From: Pseudoips prasinana
Lineage: Eukaryota > Arthropoda > Insecta > Lepidoptera > Nolidae
Length of the DNA: 64,000 nt
Direction: 5' to 3'
Assembly: GCA_951640165.1 (NCBI GenBank)
Contig: OX621240.1
Coordinates: forward strand, 4,972,713 to 5,036,712
Positions 26,001-41,000 of this stretch are shown piece after piece (positions within the stretch are counted from its first letter, which is position 1; each line of letters begins with the position of its first letter). The notes under the pieces were generated by a model that saw only the letters and a list, made by a program, of their open reading frames with translations, was not told the origin of the DNA and made no database searches. Both the position numbers and the translations under genes were made by a program.

Positions 26001-29000
26001 CTTATTTACGGACATGGACATTTTTGCCACACCAGGTAATACATTTAAGGATAAACTGCTTAATGCAGTGTATTCAGAACACATAATAATAATGAGTTCA
26101 AACATATTTAAGAATTTTATAAATTGGATCAATATTATTTATTATTATATATATTTATTTGAGGTACATAATTTGTGGATAACATTGGGAGTGGACGTTA
26201 ATGTATACTTTAGTTTGTTTATACGAGTAGGTACTACATCATTTTATACAATGTGTGTCATGAGACCTAGGTTTATCGGGCCTGCCAGTGTTCCACAAAT
26301 AGCTTATAACAATGTAAAGGAGGGTATCATAAAAAAACACATAGGTCCTTGCAGTGCGTAACCGCCACCTCTGCTCCCTTAATAGTATTTTATGCAGTGT
26401 GCGTAATCTGTATTCGACCAGAAAGTCTACAGGTTGTATAACAAAATGAGTGGTGTAATTTGTTTTAAAGCCTACTTGAAATTATTTTTTATCAAGAAAA
26501 TTACAAGCAATTATGATTCTTTCAGGATGAAGCAATAAAATATACATATATATAAATATAGAAGGACATTTTGAATGAGTGGCAAACACAAACGGGAAGA
26601 TGTAGGGTGGGCAGGCCCCCTACAAGGTGGACCGATGATCTTATGCGGGTCGCTGGAAGCCGCTGGATGCGTGTAGTGCAAGACCGGCAATTGTGGAGAT
26701 CTTTGGCGTCTTTCAGTTGATATGATGATGGTCAATAAATAATCCCACAAATTGTAGATGTACCTATCAGTTTGTATACTGGGTTTGTAACAACCCCCAA
26801 ACTATTTACGACAATGTATTTATCGTCTGAAAGCTATTTGATTGGTATTGTGGTTAGCTTTGTTTGAAAATAATCCTATTAGACGTCCCAAAGTCACGAT
26901 TCAAGTAGTTCTCCAATTGGAATCGGGGCTTCATAAGGATTGGGTTAATACAGATTTTTGTTTGTTTTCTTTTCTACGTTCTCTATTTACTTTGTTTCTT
27001 TTACTTTCTAAATACTGTAAATGTCTGTAATTGTTACAACACAGTAAATATATATTAACATAACTTAATATCATAAATGTAATTGATACCTATACCTTAA
27101 TAAATAAAATAAAATACCTTTACAGTACAAAACCCCGTAAAATTTATACTAATTACTTCATGGACATCAAGTGATCCAGAAGACAAACTACTAAGTAAGT
27201 ACAAACTACTAAGTAAGTACAAACTACTAAGTAAGTACAAACTACTAAGTAAGTACAAACTAATGTTTACTTTTTAGAACGTTTCTATTCTAACCCACAA
27301 ATACATATATACATTTGCATTATATACCGTGTAACTTACATGTTTGATAACTTCAGGAGTTACAGGCACGTGATTTTGCAAGCATTTCCTCGCCCAAATG
27401 CCTCTCCAAAATGCTTGAATACATGTAGCAGCTTCATGTCTTTTAATAAGCTTTTCTCTCTCTTCCTTTAGCAGTTCACATGATAATTCTTCAGTCACCA
27501 GTTGACAGATTTGAGACGTAGCAGGTGGAGTTGGATCTTCTAGCAGTTGATCTATTGTATCCGTATCCACGACATATTTGATATCACCAACCTGTATTTT
27601 ATAAAATGGTGATTCAAAAACAGCAGTATAATTAACTACTACAACTTTGCCAGGCATTCAATTCAAAGTGGAAGCCTTTGCACCGTTTGTGGAGCTAATT
27701 GCTTCAAATAAAACTTTTTAGTGGTGTAATTTAAATTATTTAGTATAACTTGAGATTGCATTTGTTCGAAATTCAACAATTAAGAGGCCTATTACAGTCC
27801 ACTAGCGCCGCCAATCGAAAAAATGTCGTAACTCGTAAATAGAATCAAAAATACAAAATATGTTCTATTATTATTAATCGTGCATTCAAAACATAAACGG
27901 CCGTTTTTGTTACAAATGCACGATTTAGCTAAACAGCTATATTTCAAGTGTTGACAATGTGTTATAAAATTACGTTATTGCCTTTTCTACAGTAATAATA
28001 GACCACATTTTGTATTTTTGATTCTATTTACGAGTTATGACATTTTTTCGATTGGCGGCGCTAGTGGACTGTAAAAGGCCCCTTAAGGTTCTATTGTCTA
28101 TATATAGTTTATACTATAAACATCAAAGACAAATAATATGAAACTGTTCTTAGTTTAGACACTCAGTTTTTCATCTCTACTTTGACAGTGTGTCAAAAAC
28201 ATGGTATGTATGTGTAATGTTTTTTTATTAAAAGAATTTACTTAAAATGCCTATTATATAAAAATAATTGCTTTTTATACTCCTTCTCCATATGAACTTT
28301 AACTGTTCCAAATTTCATACTCCGCGCAATGTTCGTACAAAAATTGTACGGAGTTTTTGCTTATTATAATAAATCGAATTGTTCTTTAAAAATAGAGATC
28401 CGTAAAGATAAAAAAAAAACATATAGCCACCTTGAAGGTTAGACATCACGATAGTTAAATATGACAGATATCAAAATCGTGAAGCATGCTTTGTTTAATC
28501 GAGTATCCAGCATATTATATGATAGCGAGAAACTTAATTCTTAATATTAAAAAAACCTGCACCGTGGAGGAGTAAAACTATGTGGTTACCGAAAACAAAG
28601 CAAAACAAAATCTGATAAAAATTATATGTGATTTATATTTACCTACTTATCGTATGGGTAGTCGTTACCCTTGTGACAGAGTTATTCGAGCCGCCCACTA
28701 AGCCTCTGACATCGTTTAACGAGTGTTGCCTAATGGCTATAACCGGGACCGACCGCTTTACGTGCCCTCCGAAGCACCACGACGATTAGAAAAGAAACCA
28801 CATTGGTGGTCACCTGTCTATGGTTGGTTAACCTCGACAATCACTTGTGGACTGGTGAGTGCAACGGGATATTATTTATGAGACATTCAAATGTTGTCCT
28901 ATTCGGGGATCGTACCCGAAATACGAGGGTCCTGAGACGCGGAAAACCACATCTTAACCTTATCCACAACGCCACACGTGCAGGTAACTGTGATACATAT

Positions 29001-32000
29001 TACAATATTTATACATATACATATAATAAAATCGTAGGAAAGTCAAAACTGTACATTGAATATTTTTTTAAAAGGATGCTTGGGGTGTAATCTACAATAG
29101 ATGTCAATGCCAAAAATATAGTTTTTAGAATTTTTGAAGTTATACTACTTTTGGCGCGATGGAGAAAAATGATGAGAGTGAATTTTTACGATGCGCGCGC
29201 ACACCGACACCAAAAAAATTAACAGCATGAAGTTAGTTCTAGGCGGTATGAGAGTGAATTTTTAAATTTTATTAAAAATAACAGCATGAAGTTAGTTCTA
29301 GGTGGTATGAAAATTCAAAAGAGTACACACAAGTATTTTTTTGTCTGTATGTCCGGGCTAAACTCAAAAAGTAATGCATGGATTTACTTCAAATTTCGCA
29401 TGAATAATACTAAGAGATCGGGTCAACATATAGGCTACATATTATCACGCTATCACCTACGGGGGAGGAGCTGTGATAATTTATAAAATTTAACGCTGGT
29501 AAAACCGCGAGGCACAGCTAATATATTAATATGTAAAAATTATACCTAGCTCACAATAACAAATAATAATAATGTCTTCCTGGCCGAATTTCGGTCATGG
29601 AAACTAGCCATCTGCGCGGGACATACATTAGTGCACAAGTGTGTGCGCAAACACATTAGCATTTTCTATTCCATCACTGTCATGATCGGATAGGACGACT
29701 AACGACACGACCGGAAAGAGGTCAGGTACAGCACCGACGGCTTTACATGCTCTCCAATGCATGGGGGTGTTATACCGCCTAAATCACAATAACTACATAT
29801 TAATAATAATGTCCTCCCGGCCGGAAATTCGGCCACGGCGGCCAGCTCAATGGAAACTAGCCAGCTCAATGGAAATATTATAGTATACAAGTGTGTGCGC
29901 AAACACAGGGGCCCTTTCTATTCCATCACTCTCATGATCCGATGGCGACTGTGACACGACCGGAAAGAGCTCAGGTACAGGACTACAGGACCGATTACTT
30001 TACGTGCTCTTCGAGGTACAGGGGTGTAATACCGCCTAAATAACAATAAATACTGAAATATTTTAACTTGTTTGTTATAGATATCGTTTGTGGCGCAGTG
30101 GTTTAGCAGTCGCCTCGCCACTATCTGTCCCGGGTTCGATTCCCGCGCAGGACAACTATTCGTGTGATCCATAAATAGTTCTTCTAGGTCTGGATGTACT
30201 TTGAGTCCGTCAATTATATGTTTGTAAAGTATGCCGCGACACATAGATTAAACTGCCTATGTGGGAGTAGTCTTAAAAAAAAAAAAGTTGTCACCATCTG
30301 TTCCATTTGATCTGCCTGCCGCTCCGTATCCTCTGACTGTTCCGGCTCTTGCGTGCAATCACAAGGATCTAAATCAGCGATAGTCCTGGCTGGCCTCGAC
30401 ACCTTTGGCCTTTTCACCATCCCAAAGTCGGGATCACATAAATAATTCCGCAGAACATTGGAGACTGTTTTGTATTCGACTGGAGAGAGCTTCTTTTCCA
30501 GTACGGACTGAAGAGTTTGTCTAAACATCCAGTGTATGAGGTTATAGCTTATTTCTTCTTTGTTCCATGGAAGATCAGGTAAATATGACCTGTTTTGAAT
30601 ATTAAAATTATTCCATTATTACAATAATATTGATTTTTGTAGTGAAAAGGTGTTTTGATTCAAAGGTTGCTGATTCGATCCTAAAACTAATATTTGGATT
30701 TATGAATATGCCTATTTGTCTTGTTATACATGTTTTCGGTGTATTGTAAGTTAATATTTACAAACATATCACCAGCCCATCTTTCCGTGGAGGGCGTAAA
30801 AAATCGATCAGAGGGAACATATACGAATATAATAGAACGTGAGAGATACATACTTATATATAGATAATGACACCCAGACTCGGGATAAACAAACATATTC
30901 AAGCACACAAATATATGTGCTAGGTGGGAATCGAACCCACGACCTCCGCCCTGAAAAGTAAGCATTTGCCAAACACACCAACAAGCCCGTCAGTCATATA
31001 ACCTCAATTTATGGATCTTTGGGGGAGGCCATTTTCCGGCAGTGGGCGTCTTTCGGTTGGGGTGATAAGTACTGGTGTGACATATATAATCCCGTGTTCA
31101 TGCCCGCTTGAGTATGTTTCGCCGGACTGTCTCAACTGGGCCGTGTTGAAACCGGTAGTAGATGAACCCACTGAGTTTGTTTCGCTGGGTCTTCTCATTG
31201 GATCCGGTGGTAGCATTTAAGCGCGACCGTCGTTATTAACACAAGGTCCGTCATAATAATAATACCTTAATATAGACGGAACCATTGACAATATGTAGTA
31301 AAAATATTAGACTTAAACTAGATAAATAAACATAATCTCTTGACAATAACTTGATACGAGCTAGCTAAATATCATTGCTATAATAAAATAAATTTTATAA
31401 ATGTTTACATACAATGTGTACCTAAATATCTATGTTACTAGAAAGAATAATGTATACAACTATATTACTACAAACATGTTCTGACTATTTACAAGCGCTT
31501 TTTTAAAGTCTACGTGAATAAAAACCTTTTTTATTTTATTTTATTTATTTATAGAGGAACGAGTGACATTGTAAGCATTCCTTTTTAACATAGAAACCTA
31601 CGTACGTATTGTCTTAGTCATACATTTTAATTATTTTTAATCGTCATTTGTTTTACTCTACCGTACAGTGCTGGACGGCAGTTACCGAAGAAAGTCCCGG
31701 TCAGAAGTGCCCTAAACTGGCGAGCATTTAATGTAATCATTGCACTAGAGGTGCGCAACGATCGTGGCAAACAATAATCCGTAGGTATTATCTGCCTGAC
31801 ATCGTCAACGCCTTCAACTCCGTCCCCTGGCGGGCGATACGGGAGGCACTGGTCTCTGAATCTGCCTGGTACGTGTCCCAACTATCTAGGACATGGCGCA
31901 AAAGAGGGGTACCGGGGCAACTTATTTAAATTTTATCTTTAAAAAATCTACCAAAAATGGTCTCCATACCAGCTCTATAATTCTACGAAAAATAACTAAA

Positions 32001-35000
32001 ATAAACGATTCTAGTTGTTTTCACATCAGTGAGCCTTTTATTGTTTTGATTTTGACATCCGAACTAAATTAAGTAGATACATTTAAATTTGTGGGCGCTA
32101 TTGTCATTAAAAAATATATAACGTATAAACAAATCAATAATATATTTAGTAGAGTTAGTTCGTACGTTGGCGATCAAAATTATTAAGCTAGTTTATCGTA
32201 AAATTACATAACCGTTAAACTGGCGAAGTGCTAATTTAGAAACGCCATTATTTTACTTTAGTATCTAGATTCAATATCACGAAACCTAATAACTTACTTG
32301 AAGAATTCGTTATCAACAGATGTGATATTTGTATGAGATCTAGTCTGCTTAAGCCAAGAGTTAAAAGCTGCTCCCAGTCCTGTGAGATACTTGGAAGTCC
32401 AGGGGCATTCCTTGATGGCGGCACTCATGATTAGGTCTCTTGTTCCAAGAAGTAATGTGGATTCGCTAAGCATTGAGAGGTGCCAGTTCAGCTCCGCATG
32501 AACCCATATTCTGCAAAAAATGTTGTCATTCGAAACAGCAATTATTAGAACCTTGTGGCGGCGTGATAAAATACATAGTATATCCAGTTTGTAGAGATCA
32601 GTGAGTTTAATTAAGTAAGTCAGCGCGCGATTACGATGCAAGTGGGTGACCGCAAATATAGTTGCTGGGAGCTAGAAGCCGCTGGATGCGTGTAGTGCAC
32701 AACCGGCAACTCTGGAGATTTTTGGGGATGCCTTAGTCCAGCAGTGGAATTTGCTAGTTTATATTGTTCTTCTTTTATTTAATAATTTGCATATTAATTG
32801 CGTGCGGGACACCGATGCAAATTGCTCCCGGCTTGATTAAACTGAGAATTAGCCGAATTAACACTACATATTAACATTGTATTTTTATTTCTAGACTGCA
32901 GTGCAACTGGTTCTGTGCGCTATAATATGTCCCGCGCAGATGGCTAGGTTCCATTAAGACTGGCCGCTGAAACCGAAATTTGGCCAGAAGGACCTTATGT
33001 TTTGACCTAGTATTTTTTTCCGCAGATAAATACACAAACACAAAATAAATAGACATCATTTCAAAAATATGGAGCGAAATTAACGAATTTCTTAACATTT
33101 CCAAAGAGTCATTACATGACGGTTAGATGGGTAGAAAACCCTGAACTGGTTATGAGTCAAGCACCGTATATTATATGTATGTTTAATTTGAGTCCATCGT
33201 GTTAATTCTGCAAGTTTATGATATAATCCACCCTTTTTACGACCATCAGAATGGTTGTTAACACTGAAAAAATCTCATATTCACCTTATGATCCCATGAA
33301 ACGCATAATGTACTATGGACATTTAATGGCTCTCTATATTCCTTTCATTACGCACTCAAGAATATATGGGCTTAGGGACTTTACTGTCAAAATAACAAGG
33401 TAGCTGATAAAGTAATAACGCTGACATTTATCTTTAGAAGGATTTAGGGAAAGATTATTCATAATATCGAGTCGTTTTCATACGTTATACGGGAGCAATA
33501 TAATAATAATAATATCTAGGGACAATATCACACAGATCATCCTAGCCCCAAACTAAGCAAAGTTTGTACTATGGGTACCAGGCGACGATATACATACTTA
33601 TATAGATAGATAAATACTTATATACATAGAAAACATCCATGACTCAGAAACAAATATTCATGCTCATCACACAAATATTTGCACTTACCGGGATTCGAAC
33701 CCAGGACCACCAGCTTCGTAGGCAGGGGCACTACCAACTAGGCTACGGTGATCGACGAGTCAGTCTTATTGAAATCTACCAACTTGCGCATTTTAGACAG
33801 TCTTAAATATTTTTATGACGTCATTTGGAAGCCTTGGAACACAATTTTCAATTCTAATCATGATCATAATGTAATAATGTCCAGTCCTTATTTCGATCAC
33901 GGCGGCCAGTCTTAATGAAGACTAGCAGGAAATATTATAGTGCACAAGCGTGTGCGCATACACATACTTTCTATCCCATCACTCTCTTAATCCGATAGAA
34001 TGACTAGCGACACGTCCTAAAAGAGGTCCGTCCTAAAAAATTCCAAAATTTATTTTGGCCCGATACAGGATTTGAACCCAGGTTATCATTATCTGCGGTC
34101 GAACACACTACCGCTAGCTAGAGCAACGAGGTAGTCAGTGAGCCCATAAAGGAACAATCTTTAACAACAACAGATCCTAAGCGCTATCCAGGGAAGCGTA
34201 GATTTGCCCACTGAAAGATTATATTTTTTAATATAAATAATTCATAATCTTAAAATCTTTCAGTAGGTTATATACTTGCTTCAGCGGCAAAAATCAATTC
34301 CGGACCATTTATGACGTCACATGTGCTCATGGGAGCCGATTGAACGAACGATTTAGTAATATTCAACCTTCATCGATTTGAACACCGATCACAAACACGA
34401 TGATCTGCGACCTAAGCGGTAGCCTCCAGCTATGCCAATAAATATCTGGATGACTCTGATAACAATAGTTCATAGCAGTAGTTTAAAATTCCAGGGGAGT
34501 ATCAAAAGTCTTTGTTTATTCTTACAAAACTTAAAGTCTTAAACATACCGACAAGTATATCTTCCAGGTGGAAATGTTACTTCAACGGTACCGTATCCTC
34601 TAGTCCGCACAAAACCCTTCGGCTTCAGAAGCTCAGTATTCGTAAACCATTCAAAAGTTTCCAGAACAATATGTGCAGCTTCAACATTATCACATACTAG
34701 GACACCAGCATTCATCAAAACTCTTGGAGACAACACGCTTAGAGAAATCTTTAAGATTATTAATTCGGAGCCATCTATTTGAAAGTAAAGAGGCCCTGAT
34801 TTTGGAGCAACGACATCAAATGTTTTATTCGCAGATTTGGTAATTCGGATTGGTGGGTTACTGCCTGCTGACGTATATTGGTACATAGATGGATAGTGGA
34901 CCACATTTACAACTTTGATCAATTCGGCTGCCTAAAAGAATTTGAAGAAAAGTTAGATTGGTCAGAAAATTTCGATTATAACTTGACGGCCTCTTAGTTA

Positions 35001-38000
35001 CTTTTCACACTTGTTGATAAACACACAATTTGAATACTAGTATAAATATTTATAAGTAACTAACTAGATAAGTAAGTAGTAAGTGTACAAATATTAATGG
35101 CGCAGTTGGCAGGATAAGGTCGCGTTAAAAGTTCGGTGAACTCGGAATTTTTTCCAATTAAGGGCAGGTGTGAAGGTGTGTGTGGCATATACATAGATGG
35201 GAACGTGTGAAGAATATAATTATAGATGAATAGAGAGCAACACGTGTTTAAAGAATAAGAGGAAGCCGTTGTTTCCATTGCGTTTTAATATTGTGATGTT
35301 CGATGTTCGATTTCGAATACCTAAGCGAGGTACTCAAAATTGTGTTTGATACCGGTATAAATTGTATCCATTCCCTTAGTTCCTCTTTCATTTCTAGGAG
35401 CATCTTAGTGGCTTGAATAAGTTCTCCTTTCGTCATTAATTTATTGTCTCTTTCCGGCTGTCGGAAACAAAATAATATGTAAATATAACAAAATAGCAAT
35501 TAAATGATTACCAAAACTGAATTGGTTTGGAATAGAACTTACGTCTACGAATGATTTGTGGACTTCAACAAAACCCACAGTAATCTGAAAATAAGAATAG
35601 AATAAGGTAGCTAGCACAGTTTTATTATGTTCTATTATTTTTGGTCCTTACAATAGCCCACAAAAGATAGACATAATAACAATTGTGAAACATACACTAC
35701 AGAAGGATTTTACACTACACGGACACAGTGAGAGGGCATAGGCCATAGTTACATACCGTGTGGTTCCCGGCCGTTAGAATAATAGGGCTATTCCATTTCA
35801 TCCCGAGGGTATCGTAAAAGGCGAATAAAGGATAGGCCACTACCATACCAGGTAGTCGGGCAGCAACTTCTCCTGTGTACTAGCTACCACATAACTGCGG
35901 TCGCCCACTTGGATGCCAAGCGCGATGACTACGGAAAACCCCTACAAATGGCAACACTGCGAACACCTTTGGTGGAAGCCTATGTCCAGCAATGGACGAT
36001 ATCAGGATGATATAAATGATTAAAGCCAAATTGTGTAGCAGGGCATATTACAAAATTTCTGATTATTTAAGTGATAAAAGTGCTTGGGATTGAGTTGTTC
36101 TGAGTCAACACACATGATTGTAATTAATCTTAAGTATATTTTATTTAAAAAAAGGATTCCTACTGAGTGTTCTGGCAGTGTTTCTCAGTAACTGCCACGT
36201 CATGCACTGCACGGTAGGGTAAAAAAAATATGACGATTCCACATAAATGTAATTTTTTTACGGAATAAAGTACCTTTGACTTTGACTTTGATGAGACCAT
36301 AGTTCACTACGCTGACATAGTACGGGTTGGGACACTTCACATGCCATCGAGAACATTTTAAATAACTGTCAGGCATGTAGGTTTCCTCACGATGTTTTGC
36401 TTCAATGTTTTTGTTGGCAACTCAACATTAATTAGTAGTTTTATTAGTAGTTTACTTTTTGTAATGGAAACATTGGTCTCTCGTATGTCATGGCTGCAAT
36501 AAAGTATACACGGTTGCGATCTACCTATTTGCAATTTTAATTTACATATCCCAAATACAACCCAGCACTCGGTACAAAAGCCTATAGTTGTAAGTATGAG
36601 ATAATATTTTTTTTATACGTATGGATTCAAAATTACAGTGAGCACTGACTCCACTTTCCAACGCAATGGTCTATCACGGTTTCTTATCGATAAATATTTG
36701 CGGTGTATTTAATTTATTTTTAGTAGAAAACTAACCGATTCTGTACTCTGGACATCCAAAAGATGAGGAGCATAAGATAACTTCATCAGACCATTGACTT
36801 TGAGGTACCGTGTTCGAGGACAATCATAATCCTCATATAAGCCATGTTGACGAGCCCAGTCGATCCACCGATAATGCTTCCATAAGGCCACCTCTGGAAA
36901 ACATTTAACCAGTCAGAACCTGATATCTTGGTATTTCTTGATATCAATACTACGTAATAATAAAATATCCTGGGACATTATTTACACACGGTCATCTAAT
37001 CCCACACTAAGCAGAGCTTGTAATATGGAAACCAGACTACTGATATACTACCTATACTACTTTTCTTTTGTAAATACATACTTATATAGATAAATTACTC
37101 CCAGACTTAGGACAAACAAACATATTCATGCACACAAGTATCCGTCCTGGGTGGGAATCGAACCCACGACCTGTGGCGTACAAAGCATGCATTTACCGAC
37201 CACGCCACAGCCGTATATATTATTTGCAAATCATTTGAAGCCTTTTTAAAGTTTTGCCAATAATAATATCCTGGCATATTATTTACACAAGGCTATCTAA
37301 ACCTAAATTAAGCACAGTTTGTACCATGGAAACCAGATTACTGATATACTTCATAACCTACTTTTCCTATGTAAATACATAGTTGTATAGAAAATTACAC
37401 AAATAGCCCACGACAAGCAGCGTCAAAAGCAAGTCTTATATCTACCAACCACGCCAACTAAAGTCAAAGTAATTTATTTGTTAAACATACATAGGTAATA
37501 TTGTACATGGTATAAAAAAATGTGTTGTATCACTATGTTTTGCCACAATTTTTTTAAATACCTGCCCGTCTATAGTCAAAAAGTTTAATTTTCACAGTAG
37601 AACTAGAGAATCACCTTCTACGTTCTTTTTTTATATGGATTGATAGCTTTCTATACAGAAATGTACTCAATGACAAACTAAATATTATTATCTAAGTTAT
37701 TAAGTAAAACTACATGTACCTGGCTCTTGCAGTGGTCTCTTGAGAGGTATATCTCTTGCCTGAATAATAATCAGCATCATCTCAAGCCCTGGAGTAATTC
37801 CCGGTAAGTGGTATGGTGGGTAATTTTTTGAATCTTTAATGATCGCATATACCATGCTGTCCCTCTGGAACCAATTGGCAGAAAATATAAGAGTTTGCGG
37901 TTTACGGAATTGATTCAGATATATCGAAATCCGCAGGCCAACCAAAGTCATCGACATAGCCCGAAGAATTGCAAAACTGAAGTGGCAGTGGGCGGGGCAC

Positions 38001-41000
38001 ACAGCTCGTAGAACCGACAGCCGTTGAGGCTAAAAGATTCTCGAGAGGCAGGCCCCCTACAAGATGGACCGATGATCTTGTGCGAGTCGCTAGAAACTGC
38101 TGGATGCGAATAGCGCAAGACTGGCAATTGTGGACATCTTTGGGGAGGCCTTTGCCCAGCAGTGGACGTCTTTCGGCTGATATGATGATGATGACGATGA
38201 TAAGACTTTTATTCTTTCCCGAGTCCTTATATCAGAGTGGTTTCAGCCACCTTCTAGTCTAATGACCTTAACCAAAACCGACAGCTTAACGTGTCCTCCA
38301 ATGCACGGAGATGCTTAGAAATTAAACCCACTTTTTACATGACGTTTACAGTTAGCCTACGAGGCTTTCACTGCCTCACTAGAAAATAGCAGCGAATATG
38401 GGTTGAAGCCGTCTCATTAAACCCACTTTGAGGTCACTCATTTATAACATGCGTATAGGTCTTAACCCTAACCGTACGCTTAAGAACTGGAAACGGCACC
38501 TGACTATGGTCAAACTCTACTCAACTGGGGAACTTTATACTCTTAAAATAAAGCCTCATATTTATTTTCTGTTTAAGACGACCCTTACAGTTAGCTTCGG
38601 AGGCTTTCACTGCTTCACCAGACAATAGAGGCCAGTGGGTCTATTTAAATCCACTTTCATGGTCACTCATTTATACCCAGACCACGCGTATAGGTCCTTA
38701 CCCTTACCCCACGCTTAAGTAGTGCAAAGGGCACTTGGCTATGATCAAACTCTACTCAATTCGGGAACTACCCCTAAAGAATATCTCCTATTTATTTTCA
38801 TTTTGGAACGAAGTTACTTATCGCGCGTTGTGAAAGGGGGCTAGACGGAAAAAAATCTTACGAAAAGTTGTCACGACACTTTTTGCAGCCGTGCGGCGTG
38901 CGCATGTTTCTCTGTCTGTCTCTCTCTCTCTCTCTTATAGAAAGTAAGCCAGATATTTTCATTTCTATTTCGCATTGAACAGTGTGTTGTCGCGACGATT
39001 ATTTTTGTTGAGTGTATACAGGTTTTTTGTACATAATAAATAATAAGAAATAACTTCGTTCGATCCGGGTGTCCCTTGACACCTCGCAAGTTTTTTTTTA
39101 GATGATATTTACATTTAGCCTGAGAAGCTTTCACTGCTACACCAGAAAATAAAGGCAAGTAAATAAAATAACAAACTTAGTAACCAGCGCTCCGATTACT
39201 GACTAGGAAATACATAAAACCTCTTTTAGGGTCGTTTTGTGCAAATCACTACATTCATATACAAACACCCGGGCCGGCGTCCATTTGAGAATTCAAGAGG
39301 TATTTCACCGGTACGAGTGGAAACTACTGGAAACTAACTCTGCTAACGTACACCAGACAAACAGACACAGTTACAGACTTAAAAGTTATACCCCCTTTAG
39401 GTCGAGGATAATATACTGAATGATTTATTTTATTACGATGTATGACTCGTTGCGTGAAACCAAACACTTAATAATTTAACCATAATGACAATTGGCAGTG
39501 GATTATTTGTGTTCTGGGAGCCGTTCGGGATATAATGTTTGGTCAACCAATTTCAAGTGAAACGAATATCCAATGACCATATACAATTTAAAGCTGAAAT
39601 GATTGTATTTTTAATGCTTTTATGGAATGCTCTGAATTAATATGGAAGCGCGGTTCAAGCAATAAACGGTCCACCCATAATACTGTTTGTTCATAATCGT
39701 AATTAAATCACAAAATAAACCCAAACTATAACAAAAAAAGTACATCATGACCTTGTGACCAATCGTATGTGGCAGTGGTTAAGACAGTCGCCTCGCCGCT
39801 TCGTGTCGCGGGTTCGAGTCCCGTACCGGACATCCATTTGTGTGACCCATGTCCGTCTATTACATGTTTGTAAAGTGCCCCGCGACACAGGGATTAGATT
39901 CCCTAGTGCAGGCGTTGCCTTAAAAAAATGCTTGCAGCATGAGTCTTGTATTTTTCTGTGATTTCATAGTTCAAACGCTGTAGAGTGACGTGAGTTTACG
40001 TCGCCGAGCTAGCATGGTGACCTAAACTCATGTCCCTCTATAGCGTTCGACCAATCCCCATGCTCGCAATTTTAAACTCTTTTGTTTTACTGTGATTTCA
40101 TTGGTCGAACGCTGTTGAGTGACATGAGTTTACGTCGCCGAGCTAGCAGGGTGATGTAAAGTCATGTGCTTCTAAAGCGTTCGACCAATCCCCATGCTCG
40201 CCATCCTAAACTCGTTTGTTTTACTGTGATTTCATTGGTCGAACGCTAATGACAGACATGAGTTTACGTCGCGAAGCTAGCACGGTGACGTAAACTCATA
40301 TCCCTCTATAGCGTTCGATCAATCCCCATGCTTGCAATCTTAAAATCGTTCGTGATTACATTGGTCAAAAGCTAGAGAGTGAGACATGAGTTTACGTCGC
40401 CATGTTAGCTCCACTGGTAAGGAGAGAGGTATTACTAATAGCATAAGCTCTTACAGCAGTAGGTTCCTTAGTGGTAGGTTTCTTCGTACTCCGAGTCTTC
40501 ACTGAAGTAGCACCGTGGCTCTCGTCATCCTCATCCCATTGGAACAGTGGCACATGGCTTACTATCAGATTCCAAAGTACCTCAAGATCTCAAAAGAAAA
40601 ACATTTATCAAGAGCAGAACTTTGGTTGATTAACTTCATGAATACGTTGTACAGACGCCAGCACATCAAACTACCCCAATCTGTCAAATTTCCACGATTG
40701 AAAGTGAACCTTATGCTTATGTGATAAAGTAGATACTATAAAATAAATTTGACAGATTGGGGTAGCTGGATGTGAAAATGAAAAAAATGTTTATTCATAT
40801 TAAATTAAATCCCTTAACAAACTTTTTGATACCTCTGCCAAACTGCTAAACAGTTTGTTGGCAGATGTAGCTCCCTTTTTACAAACTTCTTACAATAAAT
40901 ACATTATGTAGTTCAAGTATTTAGGTAATATAAAGAAACTTTAGCGATCTTATGCGCGTAGCGGTGAAAAGTTCCTACAGCGGTGAATCAGTATAAATAT

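Noticed and set aside
27185..27262. Repeated splice-donor-like AGTAAGTAC
   Set aside because: It is on the strand opposite to the host gene and is simply an 18-bp minisatellite.
27592..27657. Met start of a separate gene at the IQ exon
   Set aside because: An in-frame TGA precedes this Met and exon K joins the shorter exon L in phase, so it is better read as intron.
39957..40410. CRISPR-like periodic array
   Set aside because: The units are 134 bp and repeat in full, with no spacers, in an animal genome.
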